Shown: positions 17,515 to 26,840 of the stretch, piece by piece | How the letters are laid out: each line of letters starts with the position of its first letter | How positions within the stretch are numbered: position 1 is the stretch's first letter | Origin: Bradyrhizobium lablabi | GTDB lineage: Bacteria; Pseudomonadota; Alphaproteobacteria; Rhizobiales; Xanthobacteraceae | DNA length: 64,000 nucleotides | Assembly (NCBI RefSeq): GCF_900141755.1 | Contig: NZ_LT670844.1 | Span: 744,001-808,000, forward strand | Direction: 5' to 3' | Notes under the pieces: generated by a model | The model's database searches: none | What the model was told of the DNA's origin: nothing | What the model saw: the letters and a program-made list of their open reading frames with translations, nothing else | Made by a program: the position numbers and the translations under genes

Positions 17515-18023
17515 GAGGTCCCTCCCGGCGATGCGCCGCCCGTAAGCGTCTTCTGCATCGTGGTGTTGGCGAGCCATTCGCCGTTGACGGTGACGGTGTT
17601 GCGCTGCTTGGCGACATAACCGCGCTTGGTGAAAAATTCGAGCGTATTGTCGCTGGCATCGACGTCAAGCGCCTTGGCGCCGCGGCCGCCGGCGAGCTTT
17701 TCCAGCGCATCGCACAGCATCGAGCCTACCCCCTGCCCGACCACGCTCGGATGCACGTAGAGCATGTCGATATGGTCGTTGCCCTTGAGCGACGCAAAAC
17801 CGACCGGCGAATTCTGCAGCGTCGCAATCAGCGTCAGCTCGGAGGCGAGCCGCTTGCCGAATTTCTCTTCGTCGTCGGCGGCGCTGGCCCACGCCTCCTG
17901 CTGCGCCTCACTGTAGTCGTCGCCGGTCAATTCCTCGATTGCCGCCGCGAAGATCGCCGCCAGCACGGGCGTATCCTCGGCAAGGAAAGGCCGCAATCCA
18001 GGTTTCGGCAGGGTTTGTCCCAT
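17511..18023 (-). CDS. GNAT-family N-acetyltransferase
   Basis: A 170-residue acetyltransferase. The acetyl-CoA-binding loop V-V-G-Q-G-V-G-S-M-L follows the strand L-Y-V-H-P, and the late segment F-F-T-K-R-G-Y is typical of small-molecule or protein N-acetyltransferases. Substrate is unknown. It is the middle gene of a cysS-GNAT-cimA operon: cysS ends 39 nt upstream and its own stop overlaps the cimA start. Confidence 0.9.
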   Translation of the reverse strand: MGQTLPKPGLRPFLAEDTPVLAAIFAAAIEELTGDDYSEAQQEAWASAADDEEKFGKRLASELTLIATLQNSPVGFASLKGNDHIDMLYVHPSVVGQGVGSMLCDALEKLAGGRGAKALDVDASDNTLEFFTKRGYVAKQRNTVTVNGEWLANTTMQKTLTGGASPGGTS

Positions 18024-18062
18024 TGCCTCAACTTGCTCCGAACAGATTTGGCACCAGCCCGC

Positions 18063-19457
<1,395 letters not shown>

Positions 19458-19622
19458 GGAAATCCCGTCCCTTGCGGCCGGGCGTCCAGTGATCTCATGA
19501 GAGAAAAGACGGCCTCAGCCAGCGAATCGCTAGCTCATAATCTCGCGGCAAATGCCACAAATGGCGAGAAAACCGTTCATGGGGAATACCATGGGCCAGG
19601 GACAGGGATTGCGTCAAGTGCC

Positions 19623-19650
19623 CTAGAACCTCGGCCTGCCGAGGTTCTAG
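19623..19650. other. Perfect 13-bp-arm hairpin
   Basis: CTAGAACCTCGGC and GCCGAGGTTCTAG pair perfectly across a 2-nt loop. It lies in the 352-bp gap between the divergent cysS and 19810 genes. There is no clear T-tract, so a simple terminator is doubtful; it may be a small repeat or a protein-binding site. Confidence 0.7.
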
Positions 19651-19662
19651 CCCTTGTTTGAT

Positions 19663-19730
19663 GCGTTTTCTTTACGCGAACCGGTACCCATCCCGCATCA
19701 AGTGCGGGACAGGCTTTCACTGGAAAACGC
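19663..19730. repeat. Dispersed palindromic repeat, family B, with a nested hairpin
   Basis: Outer arms GCGTTTTC and GAAAACGC surround ACGCGAACCGGTACCCA. A separate inverted repeat (TCCCGCA-tcaag-TGCGGGA, 19691-19709) lies inside. Related copies are at 41295-41380 and 58971-59016. Confidence 0.75.
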
Positions 19731-19809
19731 CTTGGAAAAGCCCGCTTGCGCCATGAAACGGCCCCGGGGCCGCAATGGCTAATGATTATTAAGGTTTTGG
19801 GGCTATCGA

Positions 19810-20148
19810 ATGCGGCAGCGTCCTCTCATCCGTCGGTGCAGCATGCGAACGATGTCAGCGCTTCTGGCCTGTGTGGGGCTGCTGGCGGCCTCGGCTGCCT
19901 CCGCCGATAGCCGCGTCTTCATCATCGCCAATCAGCCGGACGGTTACGGCGTCGACCAGTGCCTCGCCAGGGGCGATAAATGCGGCGCGCATGCCGCACG
20001 GTCCTATTGCCAGTCGCGGGATTTTGACCAGGCCTCGTCCTACCGGCGGATCGACCCGGACGAGATCACGGGTTCGGTTCCCAAGGCGGGTGCAAACTGC
20101 AACCATGCAGGCTGCGACGAATATGTCGCCATTACCTGCCAACGCTGA
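19810..20148 (+). CDS. Small secreted cysteine-containing hypothetical protein
   Basis: A 112-residue protein with a Sec signal peptide: a basic start, then the hydrophobic run L-L-A-C-V-G-L-L-A-A-S-A-A-S-A. The mature part of about 79 residues has six cysteines (Q-C-L-A-R, K-C-G, S-Y-C, N-C-N, G-C-D, I-T-C) that could form three disulfides in the periplasm. A start at ATG 19843 would give a shorter, more typical signal peptide. No named family recognised. The next gene is also an exported Cys-containing protein, 145 bp downstream. Confidence 0.75.
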   Translation: MRQRPLIRRCSMRTMSALLACVGLLAASAASADSRVFIIANQPDGYGVDQCLARGDKCGAHAARSYCQSRDFDQASSYRRIDPDEITGSVPKAGANCNHAGCDEYVAITCQR

Positions 20149-20293
20149 AACGCCGGCCGCGTTACCGTCCTCACCCGCCACATCGGCGCCCCGGAAACGA
20201 CGTGACGCTGCCCTGAGAAGCGGCTATGGGAAGCCGCGATGGCAGCGCCTTGGGCTTTTCAAAACCCGCGCGAGTGACCCAGATAAGCCGGAT

Positions 20294-21472
20294 ATGCCTG
20301 AAATATCGATTTCCCCCGTTTCCCGTTGGATTTTGGCCTGCGCTGCGCTGATTGGCGCGAGCGCGCTGAGCCTTGACGTCTCGGCGCAGACCCCGCCCGG
20401 CGCACCGCCGCCGCCCGGCCCTGCGCCGCAGGGAGCGGCCGCCGTCAATCCGATGTGTCCGCGGCTGGAAGCCCAATTGGCCACCATCGACCATGGCGGC
20501 GGCTCGGGCGATCCGGCCAAGGACGACCAAATCCGCCGCTACCAGGATGCCGCCACCAAGCAGCAAAGCGAGCTCGATCGCGTGACCTCGCAGGCCAAGC
20601 GGATGGGCTGCGACAGCTCCGGGTTTTTCTCGCTGTTCAACGGCCAGTCGGCGCAATGCGGCCCGGTCAACAACCAGATCCAGCAGATGCGGGCCAATCT
20701 GGAGCAGATCACGACCAGCCTGGAGCGGTTGCGCAGTGGCGGCCTCGGCGGCGCCGATCGCGAAAATCAGCGCCGTTCGGTGCTGCTGGCGCTGGCGCAG
20801 AACAATTGCGGACCGCAATATGCCGCTGCCGCGCGCGGCCCGGGCAATTTCCTGGATAGTCTTTTCGGCAATAACGGCAATCCGAACCCGCCGCTGCCCG
20901 GCGCTGATTTCGGTCCGCAATCCGGCACTTTCCGCACCGTCTGCGTCCGCACCTGCGACGGCGGCTATTTTCCGATCTCGTTCGCCACCGTTCCGGCGCG
21001 CTTCCCGGACGACGAAAAAACCTGCAAGGCGCTGTGTCCTGCGACGGAGGCGAACCTCTACGCCTATCGCAACCCCGGCGAAGACATCAACTCGGCGGTA
21101 TCGATCAGCGGCCAGCCTTATACCCAGTCGCCGAACGCGTTCCGCTTCCGCCAGGAGTTCAATCCGTCCTGCGCCTGCAAGGCCGCCGGGCAGACCTGGT
21201 CCGACGCGCTAAAGAGCGTCGACGACAAGGCCGCCGCCGAACAGCAAGGCGACATCATCGTCACCGAAGAGAGCGCGAAGAAGATGGCGCGGCCGCCGGC
21301 GCCGAAAGCTCCGCCGGTCGCGGCGAAGAAGGGTGCCGCCAGCACCGCAGCGGCCGCGCCGGCAGCTCCCGCGGCGGACGCCTCGGCATCGGCTCCCGCG
21401 ACCGCTTCCACCGGCGCGCCCGGCGACAAGCCGATCCGCTCGGTCGGCCCGACGTTTATTCCCGCGCGGTAG
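20294..21472 (+). CDS. DUF2865-type exported protein
   Basis: A 392-residue protein with an N-terminal signal peptide (cleavage expected after V-S-A-Q near residue 32). A Pro/Ala segment comes next, then a putative coiled coil. The conserved core has C-V-R-T-C-D-G-G-Y-F-P-I-S and several cysteines (C-K-A-L-C-P, C-A-C-K) as in the DUF2865 family of Bradyrhizobiaceae. The C-terminus is a long Ala/Pro/Lys low-complexity tail. I used the ATG at 20294 because it begins the signal peptide; the open frame extending back to 19871 is a shadow of the preceding gene. Function unknown; probably periplasmic. The IS30 element is inserted about 170 bp downstream. Confidence 0.82.
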   Translation: MPEISISPVSRWILACAALIGASALSLDVSAQTPPGAPPPPGPAPQGAAAVNPMCPRLEAQLATIDHGGGSGDPAKDDQIRRYQDAATKQQSELDRVTSQAKRMGCDSSGFFSLFNGQSAQCGPVNNQIQQMRANLEQITTSLERLRSGGLGGADRENQRRSVLLALAQNNCGPQYAAAARGPGNFLDSLFGNNGNPNPPLPGADFGPQSGTFRTVCVRTCDGGYFPISFATVPARFPDDEKTCKALCPATEANLYAYRNPGEDINSAVSISGQPYTQSPNAFRFRQEFNPSCACKAAGQTWSDALKSVDDKAAAEQQGDIIVTEESAKKMARPPAPKAPPVAAKKGAASTAAAAPAAPAADASASAPATASTGAPGDKPIRSVGPTFIPAR

Positions 21473-21639
21473 TCTCGTCGTTCCTGCGAAAGCAAGGGAC
21501 CCCAGCGTGAGCGCAATTGCGCTCATCGCGGCGCCGCGGCCTATCGTCAAGGCGCCGTGGCAGTTGCCTTTGCCAGGACGCGTACTCATAAATCTAGCTT
21601 GATTGGTGGGGCTTGATCGATGTCCGCTATGCCCCGGTG

Positions 21640-22858
21640 GTCTCAACCGGTTGACGCAACACTTTATCTTAAAGGAGAGATGGAGTGTGGTTTGATGGCT
21701 CACAAATTTCATAGAGGGTTTACTGCGGCAGAGAAAACGGAGTTATGGGATCGCTGGAAGCGCGGGGAGTCGCTAAAGGCGATCGGACGCGCTTTTGGTA
21801 AGCAGTCATCGTCGATCTATTTTTTGGTGGCTCCGCATGGTGGGATTCGTCCTGCCGAGCGGCGTCGCTCCAGGCTGGCATTGACGCTCGCGGAACGCGA
21901 GGTGATTTCCAGAGGTGTTACGGCACATCGATCGGCCCGATCGATCGCCAAGTTGCTTGGCCGCTCACCCTCGACGGTGAGCCGGGAAATGAACCGTAAT
22001 GGCGGCTATGACCGCTACCGAGCGGCACTTGCAGATGAGAATGCCTGGGCGCGAGCTCGTCGTCCAAAATGCTGTAAATTGGCGAGCAGTCCGCGGCTAC
22101 GGCGAGCTGTCGCGGGGAAGCTCAGATTGGATTGGTCACCCGAGCAGATAGCCGGCTGGCTGAAGAGAACGCATCCTGAAGACGAGTGTAATCAGGTGTC
22201 ACACGAGACGATCTACCGCAGCTTATTTGTACAAACCCGTGGCGTGCTCAAGAAAGAGCTGCTTAGTCATCTTCGATCGAAGCGCTCGATGCGTCGCTCC
22301 AAGCCGGTCGATCCGGATGGCGATAGACGGGGGCATATCAAGGATATCGTCTCAATCCGCCAGCGACCGGCGGCGGTTGAAGATCGAGCGGTGCCTGGCC
22401 ATTGGGAAGGCGATCTGCTGTCCGGGCCGAACAACAGCTACATCGCGACCTTGGTCGAGCGTCATACGCGCTACGTGATGTTGGCCAAGGTGGCCGGTAA
22501 GGACACCCGAACGGTGGTCACCGCGCTCATCAAGCAGGCGAAGAAGCTACCAAAGGAGCTGTATAAGTCGCTGACCTGGGACCGGGGAAAGGAACTTACG
22601 GATCATCGCCGCTTTACGTTGGCGACCAAAATCGACGTCTATTTTTGCGATCCGCAAAGCCCGTGGCAGCGCGGGTCGAACGAGAACACCAATGGCCTGC
22701 TGAGACAGTACTTTCCGAAGGGCACCGACTTGTCGGTGCACTCACAAGCCTACCTGAACAAAGTGGCTCGTCAGCTAAACGAACGACCACGTGAGACCTT
22801 GCAATTTGAAACCCCAGCAGAGAGATTTAGCGCCTGTGTTGCGTCGACCGGTTGAGCC
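21640..22858 (+). mobile_element. IS30-family insertion sequence, apparently intact
   Basis: The left end (21642-21662, CTCAACCGGTTGACGCAACA...) and the inverted right end (22836-22856) match over 21 bp with one mismatch. Between them lies one full-length IS30-type transposase gene. The outermost bases of the repeats and the target duplication cannot be fixed exactly. The transposase stop codon lies inside the right terminal repeat. Confidence 0.88.
21680..22855 (+). CDS. IS30-family transposase
   Basis: A 391-residue DDE transposase. The N-terminal part holds helix-turn-helix regions (residues about 25-45 and 75-95, S-I-A-K-L-L-G-R-S-P-S-T-V-S-R-E). The catalytic domain shows H-W-E-G-D-L-L (first Asp), T-W-D-R-G-K-E-L (second Asp) and N-E-N-T-N-G-L-L-R-Q (Glu). 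I chose the ATG at 21680 because AAAGGAG lies directly upstream and it is inside the element; an ATG at 21695 (MAHKF) is also possible. The ATG at 21620 lies outside the terminal repeat and is unlikely. No frameshift or stop is visible, so the enzyme may be active. Confidence 0.93.
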   Translation: MECGLMAHKFHRGFTAAEKTELWDRWKRGESLKAIGRAFGKQSSSIYFLVAPHGGIRPAERRRSRLALTLAEREVISRGVTAHRSARSIAKLLGRSPSTVSREMNRNGGYDRYRAALADENAWARARRPKCCKLASSPRLRRAVAGKLRLDWSPEQIAGWLKRTHPEDECNQVSHETIYRSLFVQTRGVLKKELLSHLRSKRSMRRSKPVDPDGDRRGHIKDIVSIRQRPAAVEDRAVPGHWEGDLLSGPNNSYIATLVERHTRYVMLAKVAGKDTRTVVTALIKQAKKLPKELYKSLTWDRGKELTDHRRFTLATKIDVYFCDPQSPWQRGSNENTNGLLRQYFPKGTDLSVHSQAYLNKVARQLNERPRETLQFETPAERFSACVASTG

Positions 22859-22994
22859 GGCACCCCGATAGCGACCAAATTCCGCAGCGCTGCGAAACGA
22901 CGCGATGTGCCATTAGCGGGCATGCCGGTATCTCCTCGAGAGGTCGTCTAGACACCGATCAGCGGACAGTATTTCAGCCCATCACGTAGAAGCA

Positions 22995-23966
22995 TCAGAC
23001 TCTTCTGCGCCGTCTGGTTCGCTCGTCATCAATGTCAATTCCGATTTTGTTGGTAGCGCCCGAGCGGTTCTTCACGTGATCGATGAAGGCTCGCAGTTTC
23101 GGCATCATTTGATGGCGGCTGGGATAGTAGAGAAACACACCCGGCGCCATCGGTGCGAACGGCTCCAGAACGTGCACGAGTTTTCCCGCTTTGACCGCTC
23201 CGGCAGCGATCGGCTCGGGCACCTGCGCAAGGCCCAATCCTTCGACGGCCGCGCCAAGCATTGTGGGCATGTCGTTGGCGATAAAAGGTCCTGAAACGAT
23301 GACTTCGACGGCCTCGTTGCCGTTGACAAAGGACCAGGGCGCGATCGACCCGTTTGAGTGGCGCATGCGCAGGCAGGCGTGCCGGCGCAGATCGTCGATG
23401 AGTTCCGGCCGCTGCCGCCGACGCAGATAGTCGGGGCTACCGACCACAGTCAGCGGGTGCGACGGCGTCAGACGCACCGCGATCATATCGGCCTCGATGA
23501 ACTGGCCGAGCCGGATGCCGGCGTCAAATCCTTCGGCAGCGATATCGACCAGATCCGCGCTTGCGGCGATCTCCACCTCGACATCGGGATAGGCTTGGCA
23601 GAACGACGCGATCAGCTGCTCCAGCAGGTGCGGCACCACCGCCCGCGGCACCGTGAGGCGCAACAGTCCGGCAGGCCGCTGCCCAAGGTCACGCGCAACC
23701 TCGCTTGCGGCGACAAGCTCCTCGAAAGCGGGCTTTGCGCGCAAGAGAAATCGTTCGCCGGCTTCGGTCAACCCGACACTGCGAGTCGTGCGTATGAAGA
23801 GCGCCGCGCCGACGCGCGCCTCAAGTGCACGTACTGCCTGGCTGATCGCCGACGGAGTGACCCCGAGTTCCGCGGCTGCTCTCCGAAAACTGCGGTGCTG
23901 GGCAACGCTCAAGAACGCCTCCACGCCGTCGAGCGCGCCTTGCCTGACTGTGAAGTTCTGCTTCAT
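22995..23966 (-). CDS. LysR-family transcriptional regulator
   Basis: A 323-residue regulator. The N-terminal winged helix-turn-helix (about residues 12-70) contains R-R-A-A-A-E-L-G-V-T-P-S-A-I-S-Q. The rest is the LysR substrate-binding domain with two lobes. The C-terminus is very basic (T-R-R-R-R-R-V). It is divergently transcribed from the epoxide-hydrolase-like gene at 24086 with a 119-bp shared promoter, the classic arrangement in which LysR controls the neighbour. The effector is unknown. Confidence 0.93.
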   Translation of the reverse strand: MKQNFTVRQGALDGVEAFLSVAQHRSFRRAAAELGVTPSAISQAVRALEARVGAALFIRTTRSVGLTEAGERFLLRAKPAFEELVAASEVARDLGQRPAGLLRLTVPRAVVPHLLEQLIASFCQAYPDVEVEIAASADLVDIAAEGFDAGIRLGQFIEADMIAVRLTPSHPLTVVGSPDYLRRRQRPELIDDLRRHACLRMRHSNGSIAPWSFVNGNEAVEVIVSGPFIANDMPTMLGAAVEGLGLAQVPEPIAAGAVKAGKLVHVLEPFAPMAPGVFLYYPSRHQMMPKLRAFIDHVKNRSGATNKIGIDIDDERTRRRRRV

Positions 23967-24085
23967 AGCCCGTCAATATTATCACGAATAGTCGCTCGCG
24001 GGAAGCAGTCGTATATTCGACTTGCAAATCGGGAGTCACGCCGACGTCGAGGCCCGAGATGCGCGACAATCAAGGGAGCAACACA
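23967..24085. promoter_or_regulatory. Divergent LysR/epoxide hydrolase promoter region
   Basis: A 119-bp intergenic region between two divergent starts. The GGGAG ribosome-binding site of the hydrolase is at 24074-24078. An AT-richer stretch near 23967-24030 (tattatcacgaata, tcgtatattcgacttg) is the likely promoter and LysR-binding area. No exact T-N11-A site is assigned. Confidence 0.5.
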
Positions 24086-25198
24086 ATGCGAGACGCGACG
24101 TTTTCCCGACGCGACATGCTCTGGGCGGGGGGCGCGCTCACCGTCGGCGCGGCTTTCGCGGAGCCGCTTAAGGCCGCTGCCGCCGAGCCCAGCGGGGCTG
24201 GCCCAGAACCGACATCTTGGGTGGATTCGGCGATGCCCGAGGTGACGCATCGGATGATCGAGACGAACGGTATCCGCTTGCATGTGGCCGAGCAGGGTGA
24301 AGGCCCGCTCGTCATCCTCTGCCACGGCTTTCCCGAGTGCTGGTATTCCTGGCGGCATCAGCTCGGCGCGCTGGCGAAGGCTGGATTCCGTGCGGTGGCC
24401 CCCGACTTGCGAGGCTATGGGCGGAGCGACCGTCCGGAGGAGGTGGAGAAGTATACGATTCTCGATGACATCGGCGACATCGTGGGTCTCGTCGATGCTC
24501 TGGGTGCTAAGCGAGCGGTGATCGCCGGCCACGACATCGGCGCCGCGATAGCATGGCAAACGGCGCTTCTGCGCCCCGACATCTTCCGGGCCGTCATCGC
24601 TCTCAGCCCGCCGTTCCGCTCGCGGGGGTTTGGCGACTCGGGGCCACCGACGACGCTCATGCCGCGGACCGAGAATGCGGTGTTCTACCAGCTCTTCCTC
24701 CAGAATCCCGCGGCGGAGGCGGGGCTCGGGCGCGACCTGCGTCTCACCTTCCGTTACCAATTCTACACGTTGTCGGGCGACAGGCCACCGTCCGCGGACG
24801 TTGGAGGGCTTCCGCCCGGGATGATGCCTCGGAAGGGCGGCTTCATGACCGATCCGCCGTCCTTGCCGGCTTGGGTCACGGAGTCCGACATCGATGTTTA
24901 CGTCAAGGAATACGCGCGGAGCGGATTCCTTGGTCCCCTCGCCTGGTGGCGCAACATCGATCGCGGCTGGGAGTTGATGGCTCCCTTCGCCGGAGCGGCG
25001 GTGACCGTTCCCGCGCTGTACATGGCGGGCGACCGGGATTTTGTCGCCACCGTTTTCTCCCAGGACATCGCGAAGCAGTCGGCACTGGTCCCCAAGCTCC
25101 GGCCCCCGATAATGCTGCCGGGCTGTGGTCATTGGACCCAGCAGGAACGTGCTCCGGAGGTAAGCGCCGCCATGATCGACTTCCTTCGGCAGTTGTAG
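24086..25198 (+). CDS. Tat-exported alpha/beta hydrolase, epoxide-hydrolase-like
   Basis: A 370-residue protein. A twin-arginine signal (S-R-R-D-M-L, Arg8-Arg9) and a hydrophobic stretch precede a mature alpha/beta hydrolase domain. H-G-F-P-E at 80-84 forms the oxyanion hole. The nucleophile elbow G-H-D-I-G-A puts Asp150, not Ser, at the nucleophile position, as in epoxide hydrolases and haloalkane dehalogenases. G-D-R-D (316-318) and H349 in G-C-G-H-W complete the triad. H-G-F-P-E and the cap region favour epoxide hydrolase. The start at 24086 follows GGGAG; the ATG at 24059 would displace the Tat motif. Likely controlled by the divergent LysR gene. Confidence 0.88.
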   Translation: MRDATFSRRDMLWAGGALTVGAAFAEPLKAAAAEPSGAGPEPTSWVDSAMPEVTHRMIETNGIRLHVAEQGEGPLVILCHGFPECWYSWRHQLGALAKAGFRAVAPDLRGYGRSDRPEEVEKYTILDDIGDIVGLVDALGAKRAVIAGHDIGAAIAWQTALLRPDIFRAVIALSPPFRSRGFGDSGPPTTLMPRTENAVFYQLFLQNPAAEAGLGRDLRLTFRYQFYTLSGDRPPSADVGGLPPGMMPRKGGFMTDPPSLPAWVTESDIDVYVKEYARSGFLGPLAWWRNIDRGWELMAPFAGAAVTVPALYMAGDRDFVATVFSQDIAKQSALVPKLRPPIMLPGCGHWTQQERAPEVSAAMIDFLRQL

Positions 25199-25318
25199 GC
25201 TCGCGGCTGTCCTTATGTGACCGGCCGGCCCGCCGGGGGACTTCGAGACGATCGCTCGTCGTTATGCGGCCATGAACGATCAACCCGAGAACCTAACCAG
25301 ACTGAACGAGGTGAGCCG

Positions 25319-25729
25319 ATGAAATTCATAATCCCATTTCTCGTTGCAGCGCTTCCGGTAGCTGCCTTTGCACAATCACAGTCCGGGCAGGCCCCAGGCG
25401 CGCCGGGCGTGGCGCTGCCTAAAACCACCGAAGTGATGGTCCTTCTGACTCCTAAGCAGGCGGTGACCCGCCAGCAAATCATGGCCGTCATGCCATCCGA
25501 GATTCGGGAAACAATGAAGCTCTATCTCGATGGAAAAATCCGCCAGTGGTATTCGCGGGGCGATGGTAAGGGCGTCATCTTTTTGATCGACGCGAAGACC
25601 CAGGACGAGGCGCGAGCGGTCATGGAAACCCTGCCGCTCTCAAAAGGACAGTTGGTGGATCACGAATATATTCCGGTCGGACCCTTGATGCCGCTACTGG
25701 GATTGTTGGGCCCGGGAGCGCAGCAGTGA
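25319..25729 (+). CDS. Exported small protein, muconolactone-isomerase/YCII-like fold suspected
   Basis: A 136-residue protein with a short signal peptide (MKFIIPFLVAALPVAAFAQ). The mature part has T-T-E-V-M-V-L-L-T-P near its start and G-V-I-F-L-I-D-A-K-T-Q-D-E-A-R-A-V later. This is the pattern of ferredoxin-like dimeric alpha/beta-barrel proteins such as muconolactone isomerase or YCII domains. The fold call is from pattern only. A GAGGTGAG ribosome-binding site precedes the ATG. It lies 120 bp downstream of the epoxide-hydrolase-like gene on the same strand and may share its transcript. Confidence 0.75.
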   Translation: MKFIIPFLVAALPVAAFAQSQSGQAPGAPGVALPKTTEVMVLLTPKQAVTRQQIMAVMPSEIRETMKLYLDGKIRQWYSRGDGKGVIFLIDAKTQDEARAVMETLPLSKGQLVDHEYIPVGPLMPLLGLLGPGAQQ

Positions 25730-26227
25730 CTCTCCTCGTGGCGTTCTCCAGGTAGCTTAGGGTCACGAGGCGCCCAATGACCACTGCGAAACCGCGCAGA
25801 TCGATGGAGGATCGGTCTTCCCGGCGCATGCGAATACTGGTGACCCGAATGGCCCCTTCGAGGCCTGTCCGCTAATTAGCTCGAATGCGCGCTGATATCC
25901 ATGGTGGCCCGGAGCACAACACGCTCCAATCAGAGGCCGGATACATTGATGCAAGACCGCATCTGCCAGGTTGAAGAAACCTCTTGCAACGCACGGCCGG
26001 ACCATACATTGGGTCAATCGCATCGGTTCAGCAATGTCCGCGCGGAGTCCGTTCGTCGCTCAACAACGGACATTGGTTGGACGGGATGGCACCTCTGTTC
26101 GGTGCCAGATGGGAAGGACTTAGAGCCAAGCGTGGTTTACTAAGTCCTGACGTCGGACCGGAAATACACTAGGCTCCGCCTATGCCGTCCTCAAAAGAGG
26201 ATCGGTGAAAAACTCAGGGGTAACGTT
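25730..26227. other. 498-bp gap without a convincing gene
   Basis: Several short open frames exist on both strands, but none has a ribosome-binding site, a recognisable domain or a family-like sequence. Fragments look degenerate. The AT-rich end near 26190-26227 should carry the promoter and ribosome-binding site of the 26228 gene. Confidence 0.5.
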
Positions 26228-26731
26228 ATGCAACCGTCCGGGATTCGTCGTGCCGCCATTGCTCTCGCCTCGACCTGCACCTTTGTTCAGGTCGCTCCAG
26301 CGAGCGCGCAACTGCTCAGTCACAAAGACCTAACCGCTTCCATCGCAATGACCATTGTGCAAACTGCAATCGAGACTTGCAAGGCTAACGGCTACGCCGT
26401 GTCGGCGACCGTGGTCGGCCGCAACGGCGAGATCATCGTGCAGGTGCGCGGCGACGATACGGGGCCACACACCATCGAGAACAGCTTTCGCAAAGCCTAC
26501 ACCGCGCGGACGTTCCGTTCGCCATCGGGCGCGCTGGTCGACCGGGTGAAGGCTGACCCAACGCTCGGCTTGATCCATCTAACTAACGTCATCGCCAACC
26601 AAGGCGCGCTCCCGATCAAAGTGGGGGATGAGGTCATCGGCGCGGCCGGCGCATCGGGCGCGCCAGGCGGCGAAAAGGACGAGGCTTGCGTCAAGGCCGG
26701 GATCGACAAGGTGGCCGATCAGTTGAAGTGA
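26228..26731 (+). CDS. GlcG/HbpS-family (DUF336) heme-binding-like protein, exported
   Basis: A 167-residue protein with a signal peptide (cleavage after P-A-S-A-Q near residue 28). The rest matches the GlcG/HbpS fold: V-S-A-T-V-V-G-R-N-G, an A-Y-T-A-R-T-F segment and the closing G-A-A-G-A-S-G-A-P-G-G-E-K-D-E-A-C pattern. Members bind heme or act in small-molecule metabolism; the exported forms are poorly understood. The gene stands alone, with a repeat after it. Confidence 0.87.
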   Translation: MQPSGIRRAAIALASTCTFVQVAPASAQLLSHKDLTASIAMTIVQTAIETCKANGYAVSATVVGRNGEIIVQVRGDDTGPHTIENSFRKAYTARTFRSPSGALVDRVKADPTLGLIHLTNVIANQGALPIKVGDEVIGAAGASGAPGGEKDEACVKAGIDKVADQLK

Positions 26732-26782
26732 GGGCGCAATAACTCCACCGTCCGGGGCGGCGGAGTCCACGCCCTTAACAAA

Positions 26783-26835
26783 CAACATCGGTGGTTATGG
26801 GTCCCTGCTTTCGCAGGGACGACACTGAGTTCTGG
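26783..26835. repeat. Short palindromic repeat, family I
   Basis: Contains GGGTCCCTGC-tttc-GCAGGGACGAC, a hairpin that a diverged fragment at 21478-21504 (tcgttcctgcgaaagcaagg) resembles. It sits between two convergent genes and may end transcription. Confidence 0.65.
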
Positions 26836-26840
26836 GGCGT

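Noticed and set aside
25901..26172. Two overlapping plus-strand short frames
   Set aside because: No ribosome-binding site, no recognisable family, and a low-complexity mixed look typical of non-coding DNA.
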